Positions 33,241-43,886 of a stretch of DNA of 64,000 bases are shown here, piece after piece. A model generated the notes under the pieces. The model made no database searches, had not been told where the DNA came from, and worked only from the letters and a program-made list of their open reading frames with translations. Numbering within the stretch: position 1 is the stretch's first letter; each line of letters begins with the position of its first letter. This DNA is from Chrysopilus asiliformis (Eukaryota > Arthropoda > Insecta > Diptera > Rhagionidae), in contig OZ035962.1 of NCBI GenBank assembly GCA_964034945.1, positions 111,045,034 to 111,109,033 of the forward strand, given 5' to 3'. The position numbers were made by a program, and so were the translations under genes.

Positions 33241-34835
33241 TACGAAACTTACGGTGTTCAGGAAATCAAATTTATTCTGCAGAAAATCAAACAAAAATCA
33301 AATCCATTCGGATAACTTTCTATAATCAAACAATGGTTGAATTTTGTGATATTTCTCTTTTCTCATTTAAAGGAAGTCAATTGCAATTTACACGATCGAA
33401 TTTCGATCCCACGCTACAATCGTGAATGTGAACAAAAAAAACCCCATAAAATTTATTACCTTAAAATCTTGGTAAGTTTGAAGAACTTAACGTACGCAAG
33501 TCTATCTCACAAAACAAGGTGGCAAAAACTGTTTGAATAAATCTTGTGGACCATCCAAGGTTAATGAAACCGCTAAAGACCCGTTATTGCAAAATTACCC
33601 GATGTAACGTTGCGCTAATTGCACAAAATCAAGAAACAAAACGAAGCTAAGAAAATACAATCCAAGATGATGCCGACACTGCACGATGATGTTGAGGCTG
33701 TAGCCGGAGATCAAAGTGGCAACTCATCAGCATTTTAACTTTCACTTGAAACTCCCGCTACGTTTAACTGGCGCACCATTGAGAATGATCATCAGCCCCG
33801 CGACCCTTGCACCGACTATCATCCCCTTGAAAGTTATTCGAGAAACATTGCTTTTCTTGGTGATTTTCTTATATCGATCGAATGCAGTTGAGATTAAAGC
33901 GAAAGGGGAATGAATTTCAGAAGGGGTGACCGGGGGTATAAAAAAGCACAAGAAGCATGTTTTATTGCACACACTTGGCCACTGTGACGATGGCGGCCAG
34001 ACCAAGCAACCCCAAATACTGGTGACGTGACGATGTTTGATTACATGTGCATAATAAGAAAAAAAAATACCTACACTTGTCTCTTACACATCAAGCAGAC
34101 ATCACCATAACCATAAAATACTAAACTCATATCATCTTCGTAATGAATTTCGAGTTTTTTTTGTCTAATTGTAAGTTCGGTATCAGTTTGAGGTACGGAC
34201 ACTTGCTTATGGTGAACGATCTTGAACTTTTCACAATTCCATGATCATAGCGTATAGTCTCAGAAGAAACTTCGTTTCAAATGCATGTTTCATCGTTTCT
34301 TATTTCGAATGTTATTTTTTATTGTTTACCGTAACACATTTGCAACACATTAACATCGGAATTTGTAAGCAAAATGTAATAATTCTCGTGGATTAAATAT
34401 CGGACATTCACTTTGATATCAAATAACGAGAAAATCAAAACAACTAATGTTGACACAAAATGACAATCTGTTAATATGGCCATGAAGTATTTTGCGAATT
34501 AGTACATTTTGCTTATCAAAGGGTTTAGAAGCGTACCAGCAACCCCTTGATCTAAAAAAAATATGCGATCATCAATAAGATGTGATTCCAAGATAGATTT
34601 TAAATGGGCGAAAGATTTCCTCAACAGATATCCCTCTTTGATGGTAAAAACCGGATCAAAATTCTTTTAGAATTTCCAAAAAAAAAAGCGAGAGAGGGGG
34701 AATAAAATGATACATTTTAGGGACAAAGAGATTACTTTTGTAAAAGTGAAAACCGAATCAAAGGCCCATATGGATAAAAATGAGCGTATGCTAATACTAG
34801 CCTTTTTTTCTAGCCAATTTTCTAGTTTGCATGGA
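33241..34835. other. Unique stretch, no recognised gene
   Basis: 33600-34010 is less AT-rich than its surroundings, with overlapping frames on both strands (33716-33913 and 33742-34005), none recognised. Confidence 0.4.
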
Positions 34836-34838
34836 TAA

Positions 34839-35002
34839 CGCCTGCCATACACTTGAGCTAAGTTAGCTCAGCTATGTGCCTGTTTAGACATGGACGTTTA
34901 GCGGTTCATATTATCCTCACTTTGATACGTGACGAAACACGCCACGTTAGGCTCTAAACAGGCACATAGCTGAGCGACCTTAGCTCAAGTGTACGGCGGG
35001 CG
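34839..35002. mobile_element. 164-bp MITE with ~48-bp TIRs and TAA duplication
   Basis: CGCCTGCCATACACTTGAGC on the left and CGCCCGCCGTACACTTGAGC on the right (inverted), both continuing into CTCAGCTATGTGCCTGTTTA. TAA at 34836-34838 and 35003-35005. Nearly all of the element is inverted repeat around a ~60-bp centre. PIF/Harbinger-like target. Confidence 0.9.
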
Positions 35003-35279
35003 TAAAAGTGGGCAAATACGCTTCCGTCAAAATCTTTTGTACAGCGCTTTTTTACATTTTTGTTCACAAAAAATTAGAAAATTTGCACCAAAAATTAGAA
35101 AATGCTCGTTTTTATGCATACGACCCAAAATACCACCAGAGGTTCAAGAGATATCAGGAGAGGGGGGTAGTAAAAAGCAAGGAGAACTTTAGATAACAGC
35201 ACAGTCTATGTAACTCGCAGCAATACAACAAACTGTGAAAATCACACGTGGTCTACAAGGCTGTTTTAACACGTTGACT

Positions 35280-35459
35280 GCCGAACCAATTTTCAAGTAA
35301 AAAATTGCGGGTTTGCCGAAACTTTTAGTGGCCATTAAATCGAGTTAGAAGGCTTTTTTTCAAGTTTTCAAGTGAAAAAAGCCTGCTAACTCGATTTAAT
35401 GGCCACTAAAGGTTCCGTGAAACCCGCCATTAGTGAATTTTTTTCTGCAGAATTACGTA
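35280..35459. mobile_element. Partial piggyBac-like element with internal fold-back
   Basis: TTAA (35276-35279) followed by CACGTTGACTGCCG, matching the ends at 26267 and 43657. The opposite end is decayed or lost; CTGCAGAATTACGTAC near 35446-35461 may be its remnant. The centre is a hairpin: 35307-35360 pairs with 35374-35428, including TAGTGGCCATTAAATCGAGT, with few mismatches. Confidence 0.6.
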
Positions 35460-35519
35460 CAAATAGACTTCGATGCTCGCTTTATCTATATCAGCCCTAT
35501 TTACTAAATGATATAAGAA

Positions 35520-35534
35520 GCTGTTTATAAAATA
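35520..35534 (+). mobile_element. Family D, left piece (split by A2)
   Basis: GCTGTTTATAAAATA is the left end of a family D element that resumes at 36377 with CGTCAAGCTAATTTTCGGC. The break falls at the TA of AAAATACGTCA, where MITE A2 inserted. Confidence 0.8.
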
Positions 35535-36376
35535 CACTCAGAAACATAACAAAAGCTATAATTGCCACTCTGGCAAATATTTAAGACCCGTATGGTGATA
35601 TTCGTATCAAAATTCCACTTTGAAGTCAAACTTTCCAATAAGATTTTTTAAAATTTATTCCAATCAGATTTTGATGTATGGAACTTTAATATAGAATCAT
35701 GTCCTAAACAACTTTTGTTCTTGGACTTTTTTGATAAAATTCACCGTTTTTGAGATATTCGCAAAAAACATTTTCGTTCGTATGGGGGGTACCCCCCCTA
35801 ATGGTCCATTTTTGCCCATTAACGAACTTAGCCTCACATTTTACGAAAAACGGACCTGTGCAAAATTTCATGTCTCTAGCTCAATCCGTGCGTTCGCAAT
35901 CCGCGCCACAGACAGACAGACAGACAGACGGACAGACAGACGGACGGACAGACGGACTGCTAAATTCAATTTTTTTCATCATTCTAAACACACTGGTGTA
36001 ATTCATTTTTTTGTGCGATGACGGGATCTTGGCGTTACAAACGGTAAGGCAAAGTTAATATACCCTTTGGTTTCACCATACGGGTATAAAAATGTCAGGT
36101 CAACTTTTTGTCAGGTTAACTCTGACCTCTAGCTGGCTGACAGAGGTTTCCATTACATGACATTACATCCTCGAAATGCCTATCTAAGGTCAACTCGTGC
36201 AGCTCTCAATGCCCTACTTCACCTGCTCGTGGCTTAATTTCAGAATTTCTCCGGCCACAGGTCAATACAAGTTTTACTTTCCCTCATACAGGCGAACGCG
36301 CGCCTCGAATAGGCTAAATTTTCCTGCCCGAGGCCAATTACGCCTTATGTCGAGTTAGCCTCTATTTTTCTGAGTG
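35535..36376 (+). mobile_element. MITE family A, copy A2, split by B4
   Basis: The left stub CACTCAGAAA (35535-35544) and the remainder (36088-36376) together make one family A element flanked by TA (35533-35534, 36377-36378). B4 sits inside its AAAAA run. A2 belongs to the A2/A4 subfamily, having the extra ATTACATGACATTACATCC block and a GCTGACAGAGG order. Confidence 0.9.
35545..36087 (+). mobile_element. Family B element, copy B4, nested in A2
   Basis: CATAACAAAAGC to ACGGGTAT, 543 bp, with AAA on both sides: the A-run of family A is five bases long, but three remain to the left and five to the right, which gives a 3-bp AAA target duplication. The tetranucleotide array (35909-35957) is the shortest of the four copies. 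Confidence 0.92.
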
Positions 36377-36527
36377 TACGTCAAGCTAATTTTCGGCATT
36401 GCACAATCAACCCCCCCCCCCCCTCTTCGGCACGCTTTTTCGCGATTATTTGATTGCCCTTAGTACCGTCGCCATACCACCGCAGAACCCCCTCCCCCTA
36501 AATGTGTGACGTATTTTACTGACAGCA
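36377..36527 (+). mobile_element. Family D, right piece
   Basis: TACGTCAAGCTAATTTTCGG through a C-run (36411-36424) and GCACGCTTTTTCGCG to GTGTGACGTATTTTACTGAC with AGCAC after it. Joined with 35520-35534 it forms one D element of about 165 bp. Confidence 0.8.
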
Positions 36528-38570
36528 CTTAGCAGCTTCCACGTGTTTCAAAAATCTCTTTAGCCACTTACCATCGAAGTGCGCGCCTAGCCTAGGCTTA
36601 AATGAAAGTCATTTTCTTATACCTTTTGTTTTAATTTTCTCTCAAAATCTGACTAAAATCTATTAAGGGTAAAATATGAATTTATAAAGAGTCACCACCA
36701 CTTATGGCACACAATTTTTCATAGTTTGATTTTTTTTAATTCGGCGAATCGATAACAGGCCCGACAACCTGAAAGACATTCAAAACACGATAGATTGTTA
36801 GATATTGGCAACAAGGATGAATAGATGGGAAGCTAAAGATACTTCGATAAATAATTGAAAATAAATTGAACAGATATTTCAACATTTTATTACGTACCTC
36901 GTCCTGTGCCGCTGCTCTACACGAAGCTATACGGAGGGACGCATTCGATCAAAGTGTGTAGAAAAATTTTCCCATCTGTTAGCTATCCGCACGATGATTT
37001 AAATATAAGTAGATGACAAATGATTTACAACAGTTGAAGACATGCGATAGCATAGCATAGAAACACCATAAGGAATCTACATATTTATATTGTTGATATA
37101 AAACGATGTATAGATAAATTTTTACATCGTTTAGATGTCTTAAAGTTGTTGATCATTTTTTTCTTCAAACTTGAGAAAAATTACAAATCTTTTCCCCGAC
37201 AATAAGCCATAAATCAATTAGCGACTTTAGTAATTGCAGCTTCTCAGCGCAATTTAATTCAACTCACAGTTTTATTCAGTTTCGTTCAATTCACTTTGAT
37301 TCGATCCGAACCGAATACCAGAAATTGTGAAAGTCAGCAGCGGTTACCCAAGGAGCGATACAACAATAAATAAAAAATTAAATAAGAGAAAAAAAAACAT
37401 AAAAATAAAATCATACTGAAATGAAAATATTAGTCACGATTCGGTCAAAGCCATTAACAACATCGAATGTTGCAATACAATGTTGCTGTTCGTTTATAGG
37501 TTATGGCTATAATTTTACTATTTCCCCACAGGATTTCCTCAACCCTCTCAAGAAATATGTGTGTGTGACTGTCATCGATGTTTGTCTTACGATATGCGTA
37601 AATATACGACTGGGAAACGAAGGAATTTTCCAAGTGCAACGAACTGCAAAATAACCACAAAACAGTGCTGCCAACGCAATAAAAACAAAGTGTGATTGAA
37701 CTGTCAGTTTGACACATGTGTCCTGTGGGTGATTGTGCTTTTATTTTTACCTCAATGGACGTCAAAGTTTTCTATAAATGTTCACCCATCGACTGTCAAG
37801 GGAAAAGATGTGTTGTGAAAAATTCTCATATATGCATTGAGGTGAAATCGAGGACGTTATGCGGTTTCCTTTGGTTTTTAAGTAAAACAGAGAAATATAA
37901 CCACCAGCTGACGCGATGGTGGTTCAAGGAAAATTGAAAATATCAAGAAAAAAAACGTGAAATGAACCTCTTTGAACTTTCAACTCAATTTTACGATCGC
38001 AAAGGATACCTTCGAACGGTTTTGAAACAGTAGTGACCGGTTAAGGCGAACTCTTGGGAATAATGAGGTTAATATGAAGGTACTGTCCATAAAAAACGTT
38101 AGAGTTTTTGGGAAAGGGAGGGTAATCTACAGTAGTGTGACAGCGGTGTTAAATCCCATACAACAAATCGTCAAAAGGCGTAGCTGAAGGGTGTCCGGAG
38201 AGTTGGACAAAGGGAAGAGAAATGCACAAACTATAAGGTTTTCACTTCCCCTTTCCCCTTTAAAGTTTCGTGAATCTCAAGTCTCGACGATCGAAAATTC
38301 AAGTGTCGGAAATCGAGAATATCTGGACCTTTCTATTTTGATAGAACACAAATATGGAGGTCGTCTTAGGCAAGATAGGTCTCAAAATCACCATTTCTTT
38401 TTACCTCCCCTCTCCACCCGCGCGCTAAACTTCTGGAATATTAAAGCAATGTTGCCCCGAATTTACTTCCTCCCCTTTCACTCTTAAAAACCCCTTTTTT
38501 TACAATCTCCTTCACCGGTAAGGGAAATTTTTTGCGGTTTTCACTATGAAGCAGGCTTTTTAAGATACTT
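36528..38570. other. Mostly unique, no recognised gene
   Basis: Around 36893 the plus strand reads TACGTACCTCGTCC, which on the minus strand is GGACGAG|GTACGTA, a good splice-donor match, after a locally GC-richer ~80 bp. No frame there is recognised, so an exon is only a possibility. A family D left end (ACTGTCCATAAAAAACG) lies at 38086. Confidence 0.35.
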
Positions 38571-38671
38571 TTCAAGCGCACATTTTAAGTGCACCCATCT
38601 TTCCCCTGATATTTGCTAGATTTTTTAAAAAAAGTTTATTTCAGATGAGATTTTTCCGCAAAATTTGAGGA

Positions 38672-38949
38672 AAAATAAAAAAATAAAAAAAAAATTTTTG
38701 AAAAAAGCTTTTATTAAAAAAGAATGCACTAAAAAGAAAAAAATAATTTTCTGGACGCTGTGTATCACAAATATAAAAGCTTTTTAAAAGCGAGATAAAT
38801 TTTTATTTTATTGTTTTATGCTTTATCTCGCTTTTTAAAAGCTTTTATATTTGTGATACACAGCGTCCAGAAAATTATTTTTTTCTTTTTAGTGCATTCT
38901 TTTTTAATAAAAGCTTTTTTCAAAAAAATTTTTTTTATTTTTTTATTTT
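38672..38949. repeat. Near-perfect 128-bp-arm palindrome
   Basis: Left arm 38672-38799, loop 38800-38821 (22 bases), right arm 38822-38949. My base-by-base pairing finds 125 of 128 positions complementary; all three mismatches are in A/T runs. The arms include CTGGACGCTGTGTATCACAA and AATGCACTAAAAAG. Both arms are AT-rich with no open frame. It sits inside the degenerate array described next, whose units lie on both sides. It may be a fold-back transposon, a hairpin-RNA source or an inverted duplication. Confidence 0.95.
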
Positions 38950-38994
38950 GTTCTTTTTAGTCTTCGAATATATATCCTTACATTTGAGATGTCC

Positions 38995-39367
38995 TTACAG
39001 GCTTTTTAACTTGAGAATGGTATTCAGCGACCCCAAAAACCCCCAGAATAGATTTTTTTCCGGAAAATTTGGAGAAAGGGATAATCACGTTATCCTTACA
39101 GGACCTTCCGTTATCCTTACTGACTTTTTAATGGCAGATTCGGATTCAGCGACCCCAAAAACCCCCAGAATAGATTTTTTTCCGGAAAATTTGGAGAAAA
39201 GGATAATCACGTTATCCTTACAGGACCTTGCGTTATCCTTACTGACTTTTTAATAACAGATTCGGATTCAGCGACCCCAAAAACCCCCAGAATAGATTTT
39301 TTTCCGGAAAATTTGGAGAAAAGGATAATCACGTTATCCTTACAGGACCTTCCGTTATCCTTACAAG
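38995..39367 (+). repeat. 122-bp tandem repeat, 3 copies plus eroded unit
   Basis: Start points of CAGCGACCCCAAAAACCCCC are 39025, 39147 and 39269, exactly 122 apart. Each unit ends with ATAATCACGTTATCCTTACA and GGACCTTSCGTTATCCTTAC. A more eroded unit (GGCTTTTTAAGATAC ... TTTTTCCGCAAAATTTGAGG) lies left of the palindrome at 38564-38671. GATTCGGACTCAGCGAACAC at 53486 is a dispersed relative. Confidence 0.93.
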
Positions 39368-39399
39368 GACGAAGTAGTGAAAACATTGTATTGTCATCG

Positions 39400-39565
39400 G
39401 ACTTATATAAGTGTGCAAAATTTCAAGTCAACCGTGGATGAGTGGAAGTGGGTCAAAATTAGATTGCAAGATTTGACCCCAGACAGAAAAACAGGCAGAA
39501 AAACAGACAGAAGAACAGACAGACCGACCGACAGAAAAACAGACAGGCAAACAGATGCGAAGGCA
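39400..39565 (+). repeat. E-box repeat with ACAG/GACC tail
   Basis: TGCAAAATTTCAAGTCAACC is followed after 40 bp by an impure AGACAGAAAAACAGACAG array (39479-39555), the same layout as in family B and at 10451. It abuts MITE A3. Confidence 0.6.
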
Positions 39566-39570
39566 AGCTA

Positions 39571-39842
39571 CACTCAGAAAAATGTTCAGGTCAACTTTTT
39601 GTCAAGTTAACTCTGACCTTACAGAGGTTTCTGTAATCCAGCTAGCGGCCAGAGTTAACCTATCTAAGGTCAACTCGTGCAGCTCCCAATGCCCTACTTC
39701 ACCTGCTGGTGGCTTAATTTCAGAATTTCTCCGACCACAGGTCAACTCAGTTTTACTTGCCCACATGCAGGCGAACGCGCGCCTGCCCGAGGCCAATTAC
39801 GCCGTATGTAGGTCGTCGAGTTAGCCTCCATTCTTCTGAGTG
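39571..39842 (+). mobile_element. MITE family A, copy A3
   Basis: CACTCAGAAAAATG to CTTCTGAGTG, 272 bp, TA on both sides (39569-39570, 39843-39844). Very close to A5 and A1 in the interior. Confidence 0.92.
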
Positions 39843-39844
39843 TA

Positions 39845-42690
39845 AATAAAAGCTTTTAAAAACCTAAAGTTTTGTCGAAAAATCGTTCATTTGATGCCAT
39901 GTCGTTCTATTTAATTCTCACTGTACGCATATATGGAAAACATTCCATTTTTTACCCATTCGTACTTTACAATTCTCAAGCCCCGCCATACCTCCTTCTC
40001 CGTCTAGTCATTTGAAACATCTGTCAAACAACGACTTTACCTGAACGCCACAATCAAGACACAGTCGAAAAATTACATTTAAATTTAATAGTTTCATCTA
40101 TTCCGATTTTCATCCTGGTTTCTTTTCTCAATTTCAGGTTCAATACTGTTTCAGGCTTTTGGTTACGCATTTCGGTGTCCTTGGAATATCGCATGGTACG
40201 GGAAAAAAATTGCTGTGCAGAGGAATGAGCCGACAACGAACCTGAAATGCATGTCAACGTTCAAACAAGGGTAATTCGAAATAAGGGAATAACGACGACG
40301 CCTTCGGAATTACACCGACAGGAAACGAATATCAATTTATTTATTAAAAAAAAAAAGAAGAAAGAATCCCCAGGACATCTAGGAGACCGACAGCAACAGG
40401 GGTGAAATAAATATCATCAGACATACACACAGCCTGTGTTAATTCTTATACACACACACACGTAGATATGATACGGTTGAATGAATCTGATAGGCACATA
40501 AAAAGGATATCTCTAGCTTAGGCTACAAAGAGAGTCGCATATAAGGACGGTTCCTAATTCCAATTTCATTGGAGATTTATGGCTCTCTTACCACAATTTC
40601 GCTCGCTTGCTAAACAGGAGCTCTCCGTCCCTTTTAGCCGACATCAACAGGACGAAGGAAATTATACTGAATTCCCTACTCGCTCGATATATGCCAAGGA
40701 TTTCCTTTTTCAGTTTATTTTCTATTTCAACTGATTGCCTTGAATGTGTGTGTGTCTATGACTGTTTGAGTGGACAGCAGAGAGGTTACAAATTTCAAAC
40801 GAGTGAAAAAAGGACGCAACGAATTTTCGCGACAACAACAACAAAAACAACAATGACTTTATGGAAAATGTCTTGTAATATATGTAGTAGGTTTTTGGGC
40901 TCTACCGAAACGGGAACAATGAACCCAACTCGTATCAATCCTAAAACGTGGCAGATGGGACAGAAAGGTACCCAGGATATGTCTTGTGAGTCGCTATGAT
41001 AAAGTGCGGAGGCGGGAAATGGCAGAGTTCACTACTGTCAAGGGCTGAGTGTATTTGGAGATAAACCAGAGACGAACAATTCAAGCGGAATGAACTGAAA
41101 GTAACACAAAATCGTCGTGGAGGTGTCCATCCGTCCGTTCGTATATCAAAACCACCCCAGCTCCCGCTTCCTCTCCCGCCCAATTTCTGACGCCTCTCAT
41201 TTGGGACAAAATGTAATTGGAACTGTGCCACGAGGAGTATCAGAGGTGTCCGCTTTGCCAGCGGAGACGCCACAGATATCGGATTTGCAAAGTTTAACTC
41301 ACATCCCCCCCCCTCCCCCTCTGCCTTTGGAAAGAATAGCGGACATGCTTCTTGGTAAGACACACACGCACCAAAACATACGCAGAAATTTCGTGGGTCG
41401 ATGATCATAACCGAAATAAATTCTAAACTTCCGAATTTCATCCACACTTATCTCCTGGGCCCAAACAACCAGGATAGGCGATGGATGTTGAAATGGAGGG
41501 GGGATTGTTTGCGAGGGAACATAATTCATGGGGAAGCAAATGTGTAGGAGGATACGAAATCGATAAATTTTAAGTAATCGCTATAAACCATCGGAAGTCA
41601 TGAATCATGTTCCCACAGGAAGGTCAAATTGACAGATTATCCTAAACTATGCCCAATTAAATTTGGCGATTGTTTTTTTTTCTCCCTCTCCCTCTCTTCT
41701 GTGTTGTCAAATGGTAGGACACGTGTTTGTCAACACATATAGTGTTAGGGATGTTACCAAAATGACGACGTAGGTTTTTTTGAGGATATGTGAAAGGACT
41801 GACTGTTGACAGTAACACCACAATATCATCGCAAATAATCAAATCATCATCATTGCGGCTGATTTTTATGTTGACAGCAACATTTTGAGGAAAAGTCAAA
41901 GGTAAATTTGATGGATTGGTAAAACTTTTGTCGGAATTCAAAACATTTGAGGGGGAAAAAGTCGTAAAAAGGACTAAAAGTTTTTAAATTTCACAATTTG
42001 AAATGCCACAAGGAAGGAAAAAATGATAAATTGGAAGAAAATTTGTTTTTTTTTTTACTAGGCGATCTAAGTATTAGAAGAAATATTAACGGTCGCACTT
42101 CATTTGGTACGGATTTTTATGGTATTTTTATGTAAGAAATGATTTTATTTTGCTTTCATAGAATTTATGGCTGCCGAAAGAATCAACATTAAATTATCGT
42201 CAGACTTTCATTTCATGCAAGCAGAGAAAAAATAGTAAATTTAACTATTTTGTAATGAGAATGAGAGTCCCGATGTGCGGTACGTATTTTTTTTATTATT
42301 ACAATATCAATTTTTTTTAAATTTTTGAAGGTACCGGAAGAGTTACAAAAAAAATAATGAAACGCAGGTAATTTAAGGTAAAACCCGAACTTTAAGGATT
42401 ATTCAACTAAATTAAAGTTAATTTCACTGTTAGCGATAGAGATTTTCGCCTGTGGCGCATTTTTCTCGTAGTGTTTTATTTTGCTTTCTATTCTTCCTAA
42501 AAAATTTGGTCAACATTCCATTTTTCGTTAAGGAATTTTACAACAATTTCTCGATCCCAGTCGGATAAAGAATTGATGGATCCTTTTATAGTTTGAAATT
42601 TTAAAAAAAGTAGGTTACCAGAGAAAAAAAGGTGGTAAACACCTGGTTTAGATTCAAATTTAGAGATGAAGATTGCTGACATTTTTATAA
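39845..42690. other. Longest unique stretch, no recognised gene
   Basis: 40560-41540 is GC-richer than average and holds the longest frame not explained by a repeat (minus 41447-40941, 168 codons), overlapped by a 95-codon frame on the other strand. Neither has a domain, signal peptide or motif I recognise, and both include proline/glycine-rich low-complexity parts. A (CA)n run lies at 40452-40463. If the window holds an exon, this is a place to look. Confidence 0.4.
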
Positions 42691-42751
42691 CGCTAAACTT
42701 TTAAAAACCGGGACGGGCCGTGGATAAAAATGATCTCCTGTTGATAGGTTA

Positions 42752-42849
42752 CAAACCTCACAAGTGTTGCAAACCTCACAAGTGTTGCAAACCTCACAAG
42801 TGTTGCAAACCTCACAAGTGTTGCAAACCTCACAAGTGTTGCAAACCCA
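42752..42849 (+). repeat. 18-bp tandem repeat, 5 units
   Basis: Unit CAAACCTCACAAGTGTTG, five exact copies and a partial sixth. It is followed by a family D-like GTCTGCCCATAAAATATG end at 42899. A similar word in the other orientation (TTTGTAAGGTTTGCTGC) is at 48070. Confidence 0.93.
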
Positions 42850-43073
42850 CCCATAGATTTTAAACGATGGAAAATGGAAGGCGGCAGTACAGACGCAGTC
42901 TGCCCATAAAATATGTTTCGGAACAATATGTATACCAAAAATTTTAGTTTTTTCGATAAAATATATATAAATTATGACACACTAGTCATTTTTTCAAATA
43001 TCTCAAGAACCGTAAAAGATACATAAAAACCGTGAAATGAAAAAATGCAGGAAATTTTATCTGCACTCAGAAA

Positions 43074-43351
43074 AATGGAGGCTAACTCGACGACCTACAT
43101 ACGGCGTAATTGGCCTCGGGCAGGAAAATTTAGCCTATGCGAGGCGCGCGTTCGCCTGCATGAGGGAAAGTAAAACTTGTGTTGACCTGTGGCCGGAGAA
43201 ATTCAGCAGGTGAAGAAGGGCATTGGGAGCTGCACGAGTTGACCTTAGATAGGCATTTCGAGGATGTAATGTCATGTAATGGAAACCTCTGTCAGCCAGC
43301 TAGAGGTCAGAGTTAACCTGACAAAAAGTTGACCTGACATTTTTCTGAGTG
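43074..43351 (-). mobile_element. MITE family A, copy A4 (reverse)
   Basis: CACTCAGAAAAATGG to CATTTTTCTGAGTG, 278 bp; TG on both sides (43072-43073, 43352-43353). Has the GATGTAATGTCATGTAATGG block of subfamily A2/A4. Near its right end the 16-mer AAAAAGTTGACCTGAC, bracketed by ACCTGAC, is the ancestral form of the A6 minisatellite unit. Confidence 0.93.
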
Positions 43352-43379
43352 TGCTTTGAATTTTATTTTATTTGCTTTG

Positions 43380-43640
43380 AAGTTATATTCATTTTTTCCC
43401 AAAAACCCATAGTTTTCGAGAAATTTTCTAAAAACGGTATTTTTTAATCAAAAAAATGTATGGGAGATACCCGTTCAAGTTAACGTTAACTAAGATTTAG
43501 AAAACTACGATTTTCGTAGAACTTATTTACAAAAAATTTCAAATCGCTAGCTCAACGCGTTCTCGAGCTATTTATGATGCGTTCAACGGACAGAGCGACA
43601 GACAGATGCACGAACATCCCGATAACTTTGCCTGAGACGG
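43380..43640 (+). repeat. E-box repeat, diverged
   Basis: AAAAAATTTCAAATCGCTAG with CTCAACGCG after it, then GACAGAGCGACAGACAGATG and CCCGATAACTTTG. Same architecture as in B but with a different body. Confidence 0.55.
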
Positions 43641-43656
43641 ATTTCTTACTGATTAA

Positions 43657-43882
43657 CACATTGACTGTCATGGCTATCATTTTTGATAGCCAGTAAAAAT
43701 TGGCACTATGATTCGTGAGCGGCCAAGGCTATCATTTTCGATAGCTGGGTCTACAATATACATGCATAAATACATACATACATACATACATACGTACATT
43801 CTACATACGTACATTCTACATACGTCTACATGTATTGGCATCTCCCTTACATTTTTGCAAAATTGGTCTGGCAGTCAACGTG
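43657..43882. mobile_element. piggyBac-like MITE, 226 bp, TTAA duplication
   Basis: TTAA at 43653-43656 and 43883-43886; ends CACATTGACTGTCA and, inverted, CACGTTGACTGCC. GGCTATCATTTTTGATAGCC (43673-43692) is a subterminal hairpin that comes again as GGCTATCATTTTCGATAGC at 43729. The centre has an ACAT/ACGTACATTCT array (43756-43830). Confidence 0.9.
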
Positions 43883-43886
43883 TTAA

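Noticed and set aside
40941..41447. 168-codon minus-strand frame as a gene
   Set aside because: No recognisable domain, composition rich in low-complexity Pro/Gly/Phe, overlapped by a frame on the other strand; reported as uncertain unique sequence.
43756..43830. ACAT/ACGTACATTCT array as an independent satellite
   Set aside because: It lies within the piggyBac-like MITE 43657-43882 and is described there.
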